Source: Acidobacteriota bacterium
GTDB lineage: Bacteria > Acidobacteriota > Blastocatellia > Pyrinomonadales > Pyrinomonadaceae
Direction of reading: 5' to 3'
DNA length: 64,000 nucleotides
Assembly (NCBI GenBank): GCA_025463135.1
Contig: JAOAPY010000053.1
Location: forward strand, 1 to 64,000
In this document: positions 36,596-45,641 of the stretch, piece by piece
Layout of the letters: every line of letters starts with the position of its first letter
Numbering within the stretch: position 1 is the stretch's first letter
Notes under the pieces: generated by a model
What the model saw: only the letters and a program-made list of their open reading frames with translations
Told to the model about the DNA's origin: nothing
The model's database searches: none
Position numbers and translations under genes: made by a program

Positions 36596-36675
36596 GTCCG
36601 ACAAACTTCAGTTTGTCGTTTGAGGGGCTAAGAAAGTTTTGATGCGAGATAACGACAAACTGAAGTTTGTCGGAC
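36596..36675. repeat. REPIN, CGACAAACT family
   Basis: A forward copy (36596-36618, GTC plus CGACAAACTTCAGTTTGTCG) and an inverse copy (36653-36675) enclose a 34-bp spacer. Thirteen bases after it the MtaD-like gene begins, so the element occupies that gene's leader. A CACCCGACTTTTAACCGGGTG palindrome lies immediately to its left. Confidence 0.88.
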
Positions 36676-36688
36676 TAAGACCCACCCA

Positions 36689-38122
36689 ATGCGCTCGAAT
36701 ATGCCAAAGCAATTTCTGTCGTTCATCCTTCTCGCGGTCATGGTTATTAACACGTCATCACCCAGCGTCGCGGCCCAATCGGGTAAGGCGAGGGCCGATC
36801 TGATCGTGCTTGGCGGCACCATCGTCACGATGGACCAGGCGCGCCGCATCATCGATGACGGGGCCATCGCAATCGCACACGGGCGAGTGGTAGCGGTGGG
36901 AGCGCGCGCCGATATTCAAAAGAGCTACTTTGCGCGGGAGACTATCGACGCCGGCGGCCGGATGATAATTCCGGGACTGGTCAACGGGCACACTCATATT
37001 CCCATGACCCTGTTCCGCGGCCTGGCTGACGATCTTGATCTGCAGGAGTGGCTGACCAAATACATCTTTCCGGCTGAGGCGAAAAATGTGACGGAGGACT
37101 TCGTGCGCGCGGGCACGCGGCTCGGCCTGGCGGAAATGATTCGCGGCGGGACCACTACCTACTGCGACATGTACTACTTCGAAGACGCCATCGCCGACGA
37201 AACCTCCAAAGCAGGTGTGCGCGCCGTGCTGGGCGAAACAGTGATCGATTTCCCGGTTGCCGACAACAAGACGAACGCCGAAGCAATGGCTTATGTGGAA
37301 AAGTTCGTCAAGCGCTGGCAGGGAGACGAGCTGATAACTCCCGCGATCGCGCCGCATGCGCCTTACACTGTTTCGGAAGAACATCTCAAAGCCGTGCGCG
37401 CTTTTTCTGATCGCACCGGAGCGCCGATAGTCACGCACATCTCGGAAACAAAGAGGGAAGTCGAAGACAGCCTCAAAGCGAAAAATGCTAGTCCAATCGA
37501 CTATCTGGAACGTATCGGCTTTCTCAACGAGCGAGTGATTGCCGCTCACGTTGTCTGGCCCACAGCAACGGAAATCGAAGTGCTCAAGCGCCTGAAGGTC
37601 GGCGTGGTCCATAACCCACAGTCGAACATGAAGCTCGCGGCGGGTGTTGCGCCCGTGCCCAGGATGCTGAGTGAAGGTTTGCGTGTGGGACTGGGCACTG
37701 ACGGCGCAGCGTCAAACAACGACCTGAACATGTGGGAAGAGATGGATACCGCCGCTAAGCTGCACAAGGTTTTCTCGGGCGACCCCAAGGTGATTACCGC
37801 GCAAGAGGCTTTTGAGATGGCAACGATTCGCGGCGCCCAGGCCCTGCACCTGGATCGCGAAATCGGCTCAATCGAAGTCGGCAAGCGGGCGGATCTCGTG
37901 ATTATTGATCGCGACGATCTACACCAGATCCCTGTTTACGGCGTTTATTCCGACCTGGTCTATGCCACCAAAGCGTCTGACGTTCTCACCGTCTTGATTA
38001 ATGGCCGCGTTGTAATGCGCGACCGGAAGCTCTTAACTCTGGACGAGACTGCTATCAAAAAAGGCGCCCGCCTGTATCGTGAGCGAGTGCTGAAGAGTTT
38101 GGCTCCGACCTCACCGAAATAA
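36689..38122 (+). CDS. Exported amidohydrolase, MtaD-like (methylthioadenosine/SAH deaminase family)
   Basis: A 477-residue metal-dependent amidohydrolase. NGHTHIPMTLFRGLADDL carries the HxH metal pair. Further conserved segments are TTYCDMYYFEDAI, APHAPYTVSEEHL, VTHISET (His), VVHNPQSNMKLAAG and GLGTDGAASNNDLNMWEEM (Asp). These match MtaD-type adenosine-derivative deaminases. A hydrophobic signal segment (FLSFILLAVMVINTSSPSVAA, residues 9-29) precedes the catalytic domain, which is unusual because MtaD enzymes are normally cytoplasmic. An alternative start is the ATG at 36701. It lies next to the nucleoside salvage genes, so an extracytoplasmic deaminase feeding the importer is plausible but inferred. 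Confidence 0.82.
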   Translation: MRSNMPKQFLSFILLAVMVINTSSPSVAAQSGKARADLIVLGGTIVTMDQARRIIDDGAIAIAHGRVVAVGARADIQKSYFARETIDAGGRMIIPGLVNGHTHIPMTLFRGLADDLDLQEWLTKYIFPAEAKNVTEDFVRAGTRLGLAEMIRGGTTTYCDMYYFEDAIADETSKAGVRAVLGETVIDFPVADNKTNAEAMAYVEKFVKRWQGDELITPAIAPHAPYTVSEEHLKAVRAFSDRTGAPIVTHISETKREVEDSLKAKNASPIDYLERIGFLNERVIAAHVVWPTATEIEVLKRLKVGVVHNPQSNMKLAAGVAPVPRMLSEGLRVGLGTDGAASNNDLNMWEEMDTAAKLHKVFSGDPKVITAQEAFEMATIRGAQALHLDREIGSIEVGKRADLVIIDRDDLHQIPVYGVYSDLVYATKASDVLTVLINGRVVMRDRKLLTLDETAIKKGARLYRERVLKSLAPTSPK

Positions 38123-38280
38123 CCGCCGTTGCAGCCGCGATTATTTTTGACGCCTTCGGCGTGACCGATTGGAACGAGGATAAACCGTTGAAACGGTTGG
38201 TGGGGAGATTCGACAGAAGGTGATCCCCCGGTTGAAACCGAGGGTGAATGAGACAAAACCTTCGATGATTCGCTTAACCT
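38123..38280. repeat. Cluster of short palindromes
   Basis: Three hairpins in series follow the amidohydrolase stop: ACGCCTTCGGCGT near 38150, AACCGTTGAAACGGTT at 38184-38199, and CCCGGTTGAAACCGAGGG near 38227-38244. The last two share the GGTTGAAAC core with the pair at 20557-20639. One may act as terminator for the upstream gene, though none has a T-run. Confidence 0.55.
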
Positions 38281-38363
38281 CATTTTCCAGGTCGCGGCGT
38301 TTCTACTTGCCAGATCACGTTGATATGTAGATAATAAAGTCCACCAATAACGGTACCAACCCT

Positions 38364-38395
38364 AAGCGAGCATTTATGCTCGCTTTTCTCTTTTT
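38364..38395 (+). terminator. Terminator-like hairpin in the tonB leader
   Basis: AAGCGAGCAT and ATGCTCGCTT form a 10-bp stem with a 2-base loop (38364-38385), followed by TTCTCTTTTT. It lies only 16 bases before the GTG start of the TonB gene. It therefore either ends transcription from upstream or attenuates tonB expression. Confidence 0.65.
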
Positions 38396-38410
38396 AATGG
38401 AGTTTTTATA

Positions 38411-39619
38411 GTGAAGAAAAAAGAGACGACTAGTCTGTTCCCCCATTCCGAAAAATTTATCCTCGCTTTCATCATTCAGGTATTAATCGCGGGCGCCGTC
38501 TGTGCGCAGTCCTTACCCGGCACTGCTACTCCGACTCCGGTGGTGGCGTCTTCTGCACCAGCGGTGGCTACGGCTGCAGTCGCAGAGGCGGACAACATAT
38601 CTCGGCGGATGGAGCGTGCCCGAGCCCTGGCCGCAGCGCACCAGTTAGTGCCAGCCGCGACCGAGCTTGAATCGCTGCGCGCCTCAGTCAAAGACGAGGT
38701 GGTGCGTAATAACTCTTCGCTGATGTTGATGGGTATCTATCTCGAAGATGGCAATTATGCCCGCGCGGAAGCCTTGCTCGAAGAGACGTTTAAAGGGCGA
38801 TCGTCAAAGAACGAGGCATCGGTGCGAACCTATTTTGCCTTGGCGGGGCAGGCTGTGAACGGAGCGCGCGCACACGTGGGGCGCTATCGTACTTTCGGCA
38901 TTGACGTATCCAGTTCAAGCCTGCCGCCTGAGGCGGTCACGGATCTCGATCGCCTGCGCTCTCTGCTGGAGCGCATGAGCGCGCAGGGCAGAGAGCTCAT
39001 TAAGGAGAATGCCAAGGCAAACGATGCCTTCGCCTTGTTGGAAGATATTTCCGGCATCCGCACGGCGTTAGCGCGCGATACCACTGATCGTGCCAAATGG
39101 GACACGGAACATAGTGCGGCTCGGGCCAGACTGGTGACAATGCCGACAGAAACCCAGTCGAGCAGTAACGTTCCCGCGGCGTCGGCGGAAACTTTGGATT
39201 CAGAGACCAGGAACGCGCATCCGACCGGTCCTGTCCCCGCCGCCGTCACCGATCAGCGTACCAGCGCCCAGACCGCTATGGTTTCCGCCGGGTCAACCGG
39301 CACCGCTACTACTGAGGCGCCAAAAACCGGTAGCGGAAACGCGCCGCTTGAAGCGGGTTCACTGACTGAAAAGGCGATCAGCAAGGTCATGCCTGTTTAT
39401 CCACAGATGGCCAGGAATTCCGGCGTCTCCGGCCTGGTCAGAATTAAGATAGTCGTGGACGAAGGCGGCTCAGTCACTGGCATAGTTTGGGCTGAAGGAC
39501 CGACGCTGTTAAGACAGGCCGCCCAGGACGCCTTGCGGCAGTGGAAGTTCCAACCGGTGTTGGTGGATGGAAAGCCGGTAAGGGCAACCGGTTACGTGGA
39601 TTTTGGCTTTTCGCGATAA
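38411..39619 (+). CDS. TonB C-terminal domain protein (energy transducer TonB)
   Basis: A 402-residue protein with an N-terminal membrane or signal segment (FILAFIIQVLIAGAVCAQ, about 17-34). An Ala/Thr/Ser-rich helical middle has TPR-like spacing (about 60-230). A Thr/Ser/Pro/Ala linker follows, and the C-terminal TonB domain (about 312-402) reads ISKVMPVYPQMARNSGVSG, GLVRIKIVVDEGGSVTGI and AAQDALRQWKFQPVLVDGKP. It probably couples inner-membrane energy to an outer-membrane receptor, or is a standalone periplasmic TonB-fold protein. The start is GTG with TGGAG eight bases upstream. No ExbB/ExbD or receptor gene is nearby. Confidence 0.85.
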   Translation: MKKKETTSLFPHSEKFILAFIIQVLIAGAVCAQSLPGTATPTPVVASSAPAVATAAVAEADNISRRMERARALAAAHQLVPAATELESLRASVKDEVVRNNSSLMLMGIYLEDGNYARAEALLEETFKGRSSKNEASVRTYFALAGQAVNGARAHVGRYRTFGIDVSSSSLPPEAVTDLDRLRSLLERMSAQGRELIKENAKANDAFALLEDISGIRTALARDTTDRAKWDTEHSAARARLVTMPTETQSSSNVPAASAETLDSETRNAHPTGPVPAAVTDQRTSAQTAMVSAGSTGTATTEAPKTGSGNAPLEAGSLTEKAISKVMPVYPQMARNSGVSGLVRIKIVVDEGGSVTGIVWAEGPTLLRQAAQDALRQWKFQPVLVDGKPVRATGYVDFGFSR

Positions 39620-39640
39620 CGCTTCATCCTAAATAGAAAT

Positions 39641-39715
39641 TGTAGGGGCGGACCAGAGTGTCCGCCCTTTTTGTTAGTGGCGATGGTTCGGCGGACACAC
39701 GGGTCCGCCCCTACA
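39641..39715. repeat. TGTAGGGGCGGAC inverted-repeat element
   Basis: TGTAGGGGCGGAC (39641-39653) and its exact reverse complement (39703-39715) bound a 75-bp element. Its left half folds as GGGCGGAC, a 6-base loop, GTCCGCCC, then TTTTT. It lies 21 bases after the tonB stop and before the rrf2 leader. Confidence 0.8.
39646..39672 (+). terminator. Rho-independent terminator after tonB
   Basis: An 8-bp GC-rich stem (39646-39653 with 39660-39667) with loop CAGAGT is followed directly by TTTTT, 26 bases past the tonB stop. This is the clearest intrinsic terminator in the window. It is built from the left arm of the larger inverted-repeat element. Confidence 0.75.
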
Positions 39716-39795
39716 AGAACCTCGCTCTAATGTTGACTAAAAAGTAAGGTATCGGTAGAATCACGCCGTCGCTTGGATTTTTGGGGAAAATAGCA

Positions 39796-39818
39796 CGACA
39801 ACCTGAAGTTTGTCGGAC
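39796..39818. repeat. Solitary REP, CGACAAACT family
   Basis: CGACAACCTGAAGTTTGTCG plus GAC, one mismatch from the inverse consensus of the family. Unlike the other loci no partner lies nearby. It ends seven bases before the rrf2 ATG, so it replaces the normal ribosome-site region. Confidence 0.75.
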
Positions 39819-39825
39819 TGGCTTT

Positions 39826-40311
39826 ATGAAGATTTCCGCACAAGAAGAATATGGGCTCCGCTGCTTGTTGCAGTTAGCGCGCGCCGAGGTTGAGGGCGAG
39901 TCCCTGACGCTCTCGCAGATTGCGCGACGCGAAGGCATTTCCGCGGCGAATGCCGGCAAGCTGATGTGGATTTTGAATAAGGCCGGTCTGGTCCAGTCTC
40001 AGCGCGGCACCAAAGGCGGCTATCACTTGGCGCGTCCAGCGTCGGAGATTCACTTGAATGAAGTGATTCGAGTTTTGGACGAGCGGGTGGAATCGCATTG
40101 CCGCAGCTATACAGGTGTCCTGGACGCCTGTGTGCATACAGGTGACTGCGGCATCCGCCCGGTCATCGTGGAATTGCATCAGATCGTCGATAGCGCCATG
40201 GCGGGAATCACCCTGTCACAGCTGGTTGGCAGCGAGGCGAACGTCGATGCGACCCTGCATCGCATCCATGGTTTGAAACAACGTTCGGACGAGCCGCTTT
40301 TGCGAGCTTAA
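39826..40311 (+). CDS. Rrf2-family transcriptional regulator of the suf cluster
   Basis: A 161-residue winged-helix regulator ([51 protein letters not shown]). Cys92, Cys102 and Cys108 are candidate ligands for a Fe-S cluster. IscR uses a tighter C-x5-C-x5-C; here the first gap is nine residues. A longer ORF begins at 39781, but its extra 15 residues are translated from the REP, and ATG 39826 gives the usual Rrf2 N-terminus. It sits 44 bp ahead of sufB, so it probably represses or tunes the suf operon according to cluster supply. Confidence 0.9.
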   Translation: MKISAQEEYGLRCLLQLARAEVEGESLTLSQIARREGISAANAGKLMWILNKAGLVQSQRGTKGGYHLARPASEIHLNEVIRVLDERVESHCRSYTGVLDACVHTGDCGIRPVIVELHQIVDSAMAGITLSQLVGSEANVDATLHRIHGLKQRSDEPLLRA

Positions 40312-40355
40312 GAAAACATACGCGGGCGCCCTGGCTAAGGGCTGGAGAGGAAAAG

Positions 40356-41795
40356 ATGAGCAGTGGTATCGAGATCCTGGCGAACCAGGAATATAAGTAC
40401 GGTTTCGTAACTGACATCGAGTCGGACATGATCCCCCGTGGTTTGTCGGAAGACACGGTCCGATTAATTGTCGCCAAGAAAAACGAACCGGAGTGGATGT
40501 TGGAGTTTCGTCTCAAGGCCTACCGCAACTGGCTCAAGATGACGGAACCGCGGCATTGGCCCAACGTCACTTTTCCGCCCATCGATTATCAAGACATCAT
40601 TTATTACAGCGCGCCTAAACAAAAGACCCTGAAGAAGAGTCTCGACGAAGTCGATCCGGAATTGCTTAAGACGTTTGAAAAACTGGGCATTCCGATTACC
40701 GAGCAGAAGCAACTCGCCAATGTTGCCGTCGATGCGGTGTTTGATTCGGTGTCAGTGGCGACCACTTACAAAGAAAAGCTGCGCAAGCACGGCGTGATTT
40801 TCTGCTCTTTTACGGAAGCCATTCGCGAGCATCCGGACCTCGTAAAGAAATATCTGGGCTCAGTCGTGCCGACCAACGACAATTTTTACGCCGCCTTGAA
40901 CAGCGCGGTTTTCTCGGATGGAAGTTTCTGCTTCATACCCAAGGGCGTGAAGTGTCCAATGGAACTTTCGACCTACTTCCGCATCAACAACTCCGAATCG
41001 GGCCAATTCGAACGTACGCTCATCGTAGCCGAAGAAGGCGCCTCGGTTTCTTATCTTGAAGGATGTACGGCGCCCAAGTTCGATAAGAACCAGTTGCACG
41101 CCGCGGTGGTCGAACTGGTAGCGCTGGACGATGCGCAAATCAAATATTCTACAGTGCAAAACTGGTACGCCGGCGATGAACAGGGTGTCGGCGGTATCTA
41201 TAATTTTGTGACCAAGCGCGGCAAGTGCGCCGGCCGCAACTCAAAAATTTCCTGGACGCAGGTCGAAACCGGCTCGGCCATCACCTGGAAATATCCATCC
41301 TGCATCCTGCAGGGCGATAACTCGATCGGCGAGTTTTATTCAGTCGCGCTGACTAATCACGCGCAGCAGGCGGACACCGGAACCAAGATGATTCATCTGG
41401 GCAAGAACACGAAGTCGACCATCATCTCCAAAGGGATTGCTGCCGGCCGTTCCAACAACAGCTATCGCGGGTTGGTGAAGGTAATGCCAAAGGCGGAGAA
41501 CGCCCGTAACTATACGCAATGCGATTCGATGCTTATCGGATCCGAGTGTGGCGCCAACACTTTTCCCTATATCGAAGTGATGAACAACAGCTCGCGCGTG
41601 GAACATGAAGCATCTACTTCCAAGATTAGTGAAGAACAGTTGTTCTATCTACAACAGCGTGGTATTCCGCAGGAAGACGCAGTCTCTCTGATCATCAACG
41701 GCTTTTGTAAAGACGTCTTCCTGCACCTGCCGATGGAGTTTGCGGTGGAAGCACAGAAACTGCTCGGTATGAAGTTGGAAGGCAGCGTGGGTTAA
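40356..41795 (+). CDS. sufB: Fe-S cluster assembly scaffold SufB
   Basis: A 479-residue beta-helix scaffold subunit of the SufBCD complex, which assembles and transfers Fe-S clusters in the cytoplasm. It starts [20 protein letters not shown] and has [20 protein letters not shown] (containing the conserved scaffold Cys), [37 protein letters not shown] and ATTSKIS-type ending [18 protein letters not shown]. The ATG follows GAGAGGAAAAG, a strong site. It is the first structural gene after the Rrf2 regulator. Its length is standard. Confidence 0.96.
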   Translation: MSSGIEILANQEYKYGFVTDIESDMIPRGLSEDTVRLIVAKKNEPEWMLEFRLKAYRNWLKMTEPRHWPNVTFPPIDYQDIIYYSAPKQKTLKKSLDEVDPELLKTFEKLGIPITEQKQLANVAVDAVFDSVSVATTYKEKLRKHGVIFCSFTEAIREHPDLVKKYLGSVVPTNDNFYAALNSAVFSDGSFCFIPKGVKCPMELSTYFRINNSESGQFERTLIVAEEGASVSYLEGCTAPKFDKNQLHAAVVELVALDDAQIKYSTVQNWYAGDEQGVGGIYNFVTKRGKCAGRNSKISWTQVETGSAITWKYPSCILQGDNSIGEFYSVALTNHAQQADTGTKMIHLGKNTKSTIISKGIAAGRSNNSYRGLVKVMPKAENARNYTQCDSMLIGSECGANTFPYIEVMNNSSRVEHEASTSKISEEQLFYLQQRGIPQEDAVSLIINGFCKDVFLHLPMEFAVEAQKLLGMKLEGSVG

Positions 41796-41915
41796 GAACG
41801 GACGCGGCGAGCGGAGACGTGGCGACGTGGAGAAGTAAGCTCGCCGTCATCAACCTCTCTCCGCATTTCTTTTGTTGAGAGGATTTTGCTCAATGATTTG
41901 TTCGAAACGTTTTTT

Positions 41916-41985
41916 GTAAGGCATGCTGTCAGCTTACGCTGCGTTGAATGCCGTTCGACGATCGCAGACTGATAGTCTGCGTTAC
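41916..41985. repeat. Imperfect palindromic element between sufB and sufC
   Basis: GTAAGGCATGCTGTCAGC (41916-41933) is loosely the reverse complement of the right end, which is itself a clean hairpin GCAGACT-GAT-AGTCTGC (41964-41980) followed by GTTAC. It occupies most of the 216-bp sufB-sufC gap and could lower or stabilise the downstream message. Confidence 0.5.
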
Positions 41986-42011
41986 AAATCGAAACGAGGA
42001 GAAAGTAATTC

Positions 42012-42800
42012 GTGTTAGAGATTCGAAATTTACATGCCAGCGTTGCCGGCAATGAGATTCTGAGAGGCATCAACCTGGTCATCAACAAAGGCGAAATGCA
42101 CGCCATCATGGGACCCAACGGCTCAGGCAAGTCCACCCTGGCCAAAGTTCTCGCCGGCCATCCGGCTTATGAGGTCACACAGGGCGAAGTGATTTATGAA
42201 GGCAAGAACCTGCTGGAAATGCCTACGGACGAACGTGCCAGGGCCGGCATCTTCATGGCTTTTCAATATCCAATCGAGGTGCCGGGCGTTTCAAATGCAC
42301 AGTTTCTTCGTCTGGCTTACAACGAAAGGCAAAAGCACAGGGGCGAGGAAGAGTTGGATCCCCTGGAGTTCAAGGATCTGTTGAAAGAGCGCGCGAAATT
42401 GGTGCAGATGGATGCCAGTTTCATGTCGCGTTCGGTTAACGAAGGTTTCTCAGGCGGCGAGAAGAAACGCAACGAGATTCTGCAGATGGCGGTGCTGGAA
42501 CCCAGGCTCGCAATTTTGGACGAGACGGATTCGGGCCTGGACATTGATGCGCTGCGCATAGTCGCCGATGGTGTGAACAAGCTGCACACCGCGGAAAACG
42601 CGACCATCGTGGTAACCCACTATCAACGCCTGCTCAACTACATCGTGCCTGACTTTGTGCACGTGCTCGCTGCCGGTCGCATTGCACGCGAAGGTGGCAA
42701 GGAGCTGGCGCTGGAGTTGGAGGAAAAGGGTTATGACTGGATTACCAAGGCCTCGACCGCTAACGCGTCGACCAATGGAACGAGCATAGCTGTCGGTTAA
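42012..42800 (+). CDS. sufC: Fe-S cluster assembly ATPase SufC
   Basis: The 262-residue ABC-type ATPase of SufBCD. It begins [20 protein letters not shown]. Walker A is GPNGSGKST, the signature stretch is [14 protein letters not shown] and Walker B is [17 protein letters not shown], all in the SufC-specific form. ATP hydrolysis drives rearrangement of SufB-SufD during cluster formation. The start is GTG preceded by GAGGAGAAAGTAATTC. A short Ser/Thr/Asn-rich tail follows the domain. Confidence 0.96.
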   Translation: MLEIRNLHASVAGNEILRGINLVINKGEMHAIMGPNGSGKSTLAKVLAGHPAYEVTQGEVIYEGKNLLEMPTDERARAGIFMAFQYPIEVPGVSNAQFLRLAYNERQKHRGEEELDPLEFKDLLKERAKLVQMDASFMSRSVNEGFSGGEKKRNEILQMAVLEPRLAILDETDSGLDIDALRIVADGVNKLHTAENATIVVTHYQRLLNYIVPDFVHVLAAGRIAREGGKELALELEEKGYDWITKASTANASTNGTSIAVG

Positions 42801-42815
42801 ATCATGATGCCTCCC

Positions 42816-42876
42816 GTTTAGAGAGGCCACTGTGCCGGATTAATTCCGGCTCGTTTAGAAAAGGCACCTGTGCCCG
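42816..42876. repeat. Direct repeat between sufC and sufD
   Basis: CGTTTAGAGAGGCCACTGTG (42816-42835) and CGTTTAGAAAAGGCACCTGT (42853-42872) are diverged direct copies about 37 bp apart. The CGTTTAGAG and GGCCAC words also occur in the element at 49293-49381. No gene is present in the 134-bp gap. Confidence 0.45.
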
Positions 42877-42934
42877 TTGGCGGCGGACAAGTTCGCATTT
42901 CTAATCGGACGATCATAAGAGAAGAAACGAACAG

Positions 42935-44287
42935 ATGATTTCAGAAGCGACTAAATCACAAGGCAGTTATCAGAATGCGTTTCAGACGCTGCAAGCGAAC
43001 GGAGCCGGCCCGCAGAGAGTCCCGTGGATCGAGCGACTCCGCGAGAGCGCGATGGAGCGATTCGAGCAGCTTGGTTTTCCTGCCGTACAAGAGGAAGAGT
43101 GGAAGTATACGAATGTAGCGCAAATCGTGCGGGCGGGCTTTCTTCCTCTCACGGCGACCGGCGAGGTGAGTGCGGCTGTTGGCGAACAGCAGTTGGCCGC
43201 GTTTACTTATCCGGAGGCCAGGGCCAGTCAATTGGTTTTTGTCGATGGCCTGTTGCGTTCCGAGCTTTCCTCGTTGACCGGCTTGCCGGAAGGAATTAAG
43301 GCTGTCGATTTTGCCACAGCGCTCGCCAGTGACCCGTTTAGCGAGCTGTTGCGAGAATATTTAGGCCGGATCGTCGACTACGGCGACAATGGTTTTACCG
43401 CGCTGAATACAGCCTTTATTGGAAGCGGCGCCCTGGTGGTAATACCAAAAGGCCTCGCAGTCGAGACACCGCTGCAGCTGTTGTTCCTCTCCAGCTCCAC
43501 AAAAGCCAACCTCGCGGCCTTCCCACGCGTGCTGGTAATCGCGGAAGAAAACAGCAGCGCAACGATCATCGAGAGCTATAACAGTGTCGGTGCCGACTCG
43601 TACTTCACCAATGCGGTGGTTGAGATTGTCTTGAAGGACGGAGCGCGGCTGGAACACTATCGCGTGCAGGATGAAAGCACCGAGAGTTTTCATATCGCAA
43701 ACACCCGCGCCGACCTGGGCCGCAACAGCAGCTACGAAACGACCAGCATTAATCTCGGCGCCAAGCTGTCGCGTCACGACCTGAGCGTGGTGATGGACCA
43801 TGAAGGCGCCGAATGCCGGGTTGATGGTTTGTACATCATCGGTGAGGGCCAGCACACGGACACGCATTCGGTCATTGACCACAAACAACCACACTGCACC
43901 AGTCATCAACTCTACAAGGGAATTCTTGACGGCAAATCACGCGCGGTTTTCAACGGCAAGGTATTCGTGCGCCACGGCGCGCTGGGTACGGATGCCAATC
44001 AAACGAACAAGAATCTGCTGCTGTCCAACGAAGCGCACGTCGATACCAAACCGCAGCTCGAGATTTTTGCCGACGACGTAAAGTGCGCGCACGGCGCGGC
44101 CATTGGGCAGTTGGATGAAGATGAACTGTTTTACCTGGAGAGCCGCGGCATTCATTCCGATCTGGCGCGCAACCTTTTGACTTATGGATTTGCCGAGGAA
44201 GTCATCGTCAGAATAAAAGTTGAATCGATTAAGACACAGCTTGATGAAGCAGTGCTTAACCGGCTGCACGCGCGCCTGGAAGCATGA
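42935..44287 (+). CDS. sufD: Fe-S cluster assembly protein SufD
   Basis: A 450-residue partner of SufB in the SufBCD complex. The N-terminal helical region has EEEWKYTNVAQIVRAGF, the central beta-helix contains EENSSATIIESYNSVG and NLGAKLSRHDLSVVMDHEGA, and the C-terminus has NGKVFVRHGALGTDANQTNK, NEAHVDTKPQLEIFADDVKC and GQLDEDELFYLESRGI. The conserved His and Cys residues of the SufB-SufD interface are present. It is the fourth gene of the rrf2-suf cluster and ends 28 bp before sufS. Confidence 0.95.
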   Translation: MISEATKSQGSYQNAFQTLQANGAGPQRVPWIERLRESAMERFEQLGFPAVQEEEWKYTNVAQIVRAGFLPLTATGEVSAAVGEQQLAAFTYPEARASQLVFVDGLLRSELSSLTGLPEGIKAVDFATALASDPFSELLREYLGRIVDYGDNGFTALNTAFIGSGALVVIPKGLAVETPLQLLFLSSSTKANLAAFPRVLVIAEENSSATIIESYNSVGADSYFTNAVVEIVLKDGARLEHYRVQDESTESFHIANTRADLGRNSSYETTSINLGAKLSRHDLSVVMDHEGAECRVDGLYIIGEGQHTDTHSVIDHKQPHCTSHQLYKGILDGKSRAVFNGKVFVRHGALGTDANQTNKNLLLSNEAHVDTKPQLEIFADDVKCAHGAAIGQLDEDELFYLESRGIHSDLARNLLTYGFAEEVIVRIKVESIKTQLDEAVLNRLHARLEA

Positions 44288-44315
44288 TTTACGACACGTT
44301 GTAACGGATCAAGTT

Positions 44316-45581
44316 ATGGCTACCATCGCAAGATCACTTAAAGAAGAGCAGAAGTCGGGGAACACCTGGGATGTCGAGCGCATTCGCGCCGACTTTCCGG
44401 TGCTGCACCAAACCGTTAACGGCAAGCCGCTGGTCTATCTCGACAACGGCGCGTCTTCTCAGGTGCCGCAAATCGTTATTGACCGCGGCAGCGCTTATCT
44501 CGAACAGGAACATTCCAACATTCATCGGGGCGTTCACTACCTGAGCCAGCGGGCCACTACTGCCTATGAAGGCGCGCGCGAGAAGGTGAAGCGGTTTATC
44601 AATGCTCGCGATGTTAAGGAATGCATCTTCGTGCGTGGCGCCACCGAAGGGATTAATTTGGTGATGCACGGCTACGGCCGAAAGTTCATCGGCGCCGGCG
44701 ATGAGATCGTCATCTCGGCCATGGAGCACCATGCGAACATCGTGCCCTGGCAAATGCTTTGTGAAGAGAAGGGAGCTCGTTTGCGCGTAATTCCCATGAA
44801 CGACGCGGGCGAGTTGCTGTTGGACGATTATGACGCGCTGTTGAATGAACGTACGAAGTTCGTAGCGGTCACCCACGTCTCCAATGCCCTGGGAACTATT
44901 AATCCCATCAAGGAGATTACAGAGCGTGCTCATAAATATGGCGTGCCGGTATTGATTGATGGCGCGCAGAGCGCGCCGCACATGCCCATCGACGTGCAGG
45001 ATCTGGACTGCGATTTCTTTACCTTCTCAGGTCACAAATTGTACGCACCCACCGGCAGCGGCATTGTCTACGGAAAAGCTGAACTGCTGGATCGGATGAA
45101 TCCGTTTCAGGGTGGCGGCGACATGATCAAGAGCGTGACGTTTGAGAAGACCACCTATGCCGACCTTCCCAATAAGTTCGAAGCGGGAACGCCGGCCATC
45201 GCCTCGCAGATCGGACTGGGCGCCTCAATCGATTACTTGGATAGTATCGGTCGCGAGGAGGCAGCCGCGCACGAGCACGAACTGTTGCGCTATGCGACCG
45301 AGAAAATTACCGCCATCGAAGGGGTGCGGATAATCGGCACCGCTCGGGAAAAGGCGAGCGTGCTTTCGTTCGTGATCGACGAAATTCATCCGCACGACAT
45401 CGGCACGATTCTGGATCAGGAAGGGATTGCCGTGCGTGCCGGCCATCACTGTGCCCAGCCGGTGATGCAGCGGTTCAATATTCCCGCGACGGCCCGCGCC
45501 TCTTTCGCTTTTTACAACACGAAAGAGGAAGTGGACGTTTTGGCCCACACGATCGAAAAAGTGATTGAGATTTTCAGCTGA
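44316..45581 (+). CDS. sufS: Cysteine desulfurase SufS
   Basis: A 421-residue PLP-dependent class II desulfurase that takes sulfur from cysteine for Fe-S assembly. The PLP lysine is in FSGHKLYAPTGSG (Lys241). The catalytic cysteine is in AGHHCAQPVMQRF (Cys379), the short-loop form typical of SufS. The N-terminus is VERIRADFPVLHQTVNGK. The reading frame is open from 44220, but that extension overlaps sufD; ATG 44316 gives the usual start. Its sulfur acceptor is expected to be the SufU protein encoded next. Confidence 0.95.
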   Translation: MATIARSLKEEQKSGNTWDVERIRADFPVLHQTVNGKPLVYLDNGASSQVPQIVIDRGSAYLEQEHSNIHRGVHYLSQRATTAYEGAREKVKRFINARDVKECIFVRGATEGINLVMHGYGRKFIGAGDEIVISAMEHHANIVPWQMLCEEKGARLRVIPMNDAGELLLDDYDALLNERTKFVAVTHVSNALGTINPIKEITERAHKYGVPVLIDGAQSAPHMPIDVQDLDCDFFTFSGHKLYAPTGSGIVYGKAELLDRMNPFQGGGDMIKSVTFEKTTYADLPNKFEAGTPAIASQIGLGASIDYLDSIGREEAAAHEHELLRYATEKITAIEGVRIIGTAREKASVLSFVIDEIHPHDIGTILDQEGIAVRAGHHCAQPVMQRFNIPATARASFAFYNTKEEVDVLAHTIEKVIEIFS

Positions 45582-45641
45582 AGCTTGGTAGCTCGGCGTT
45601 TGAAAGATTGGCGATTGGCAACTGGAAATTGACAATGACTT

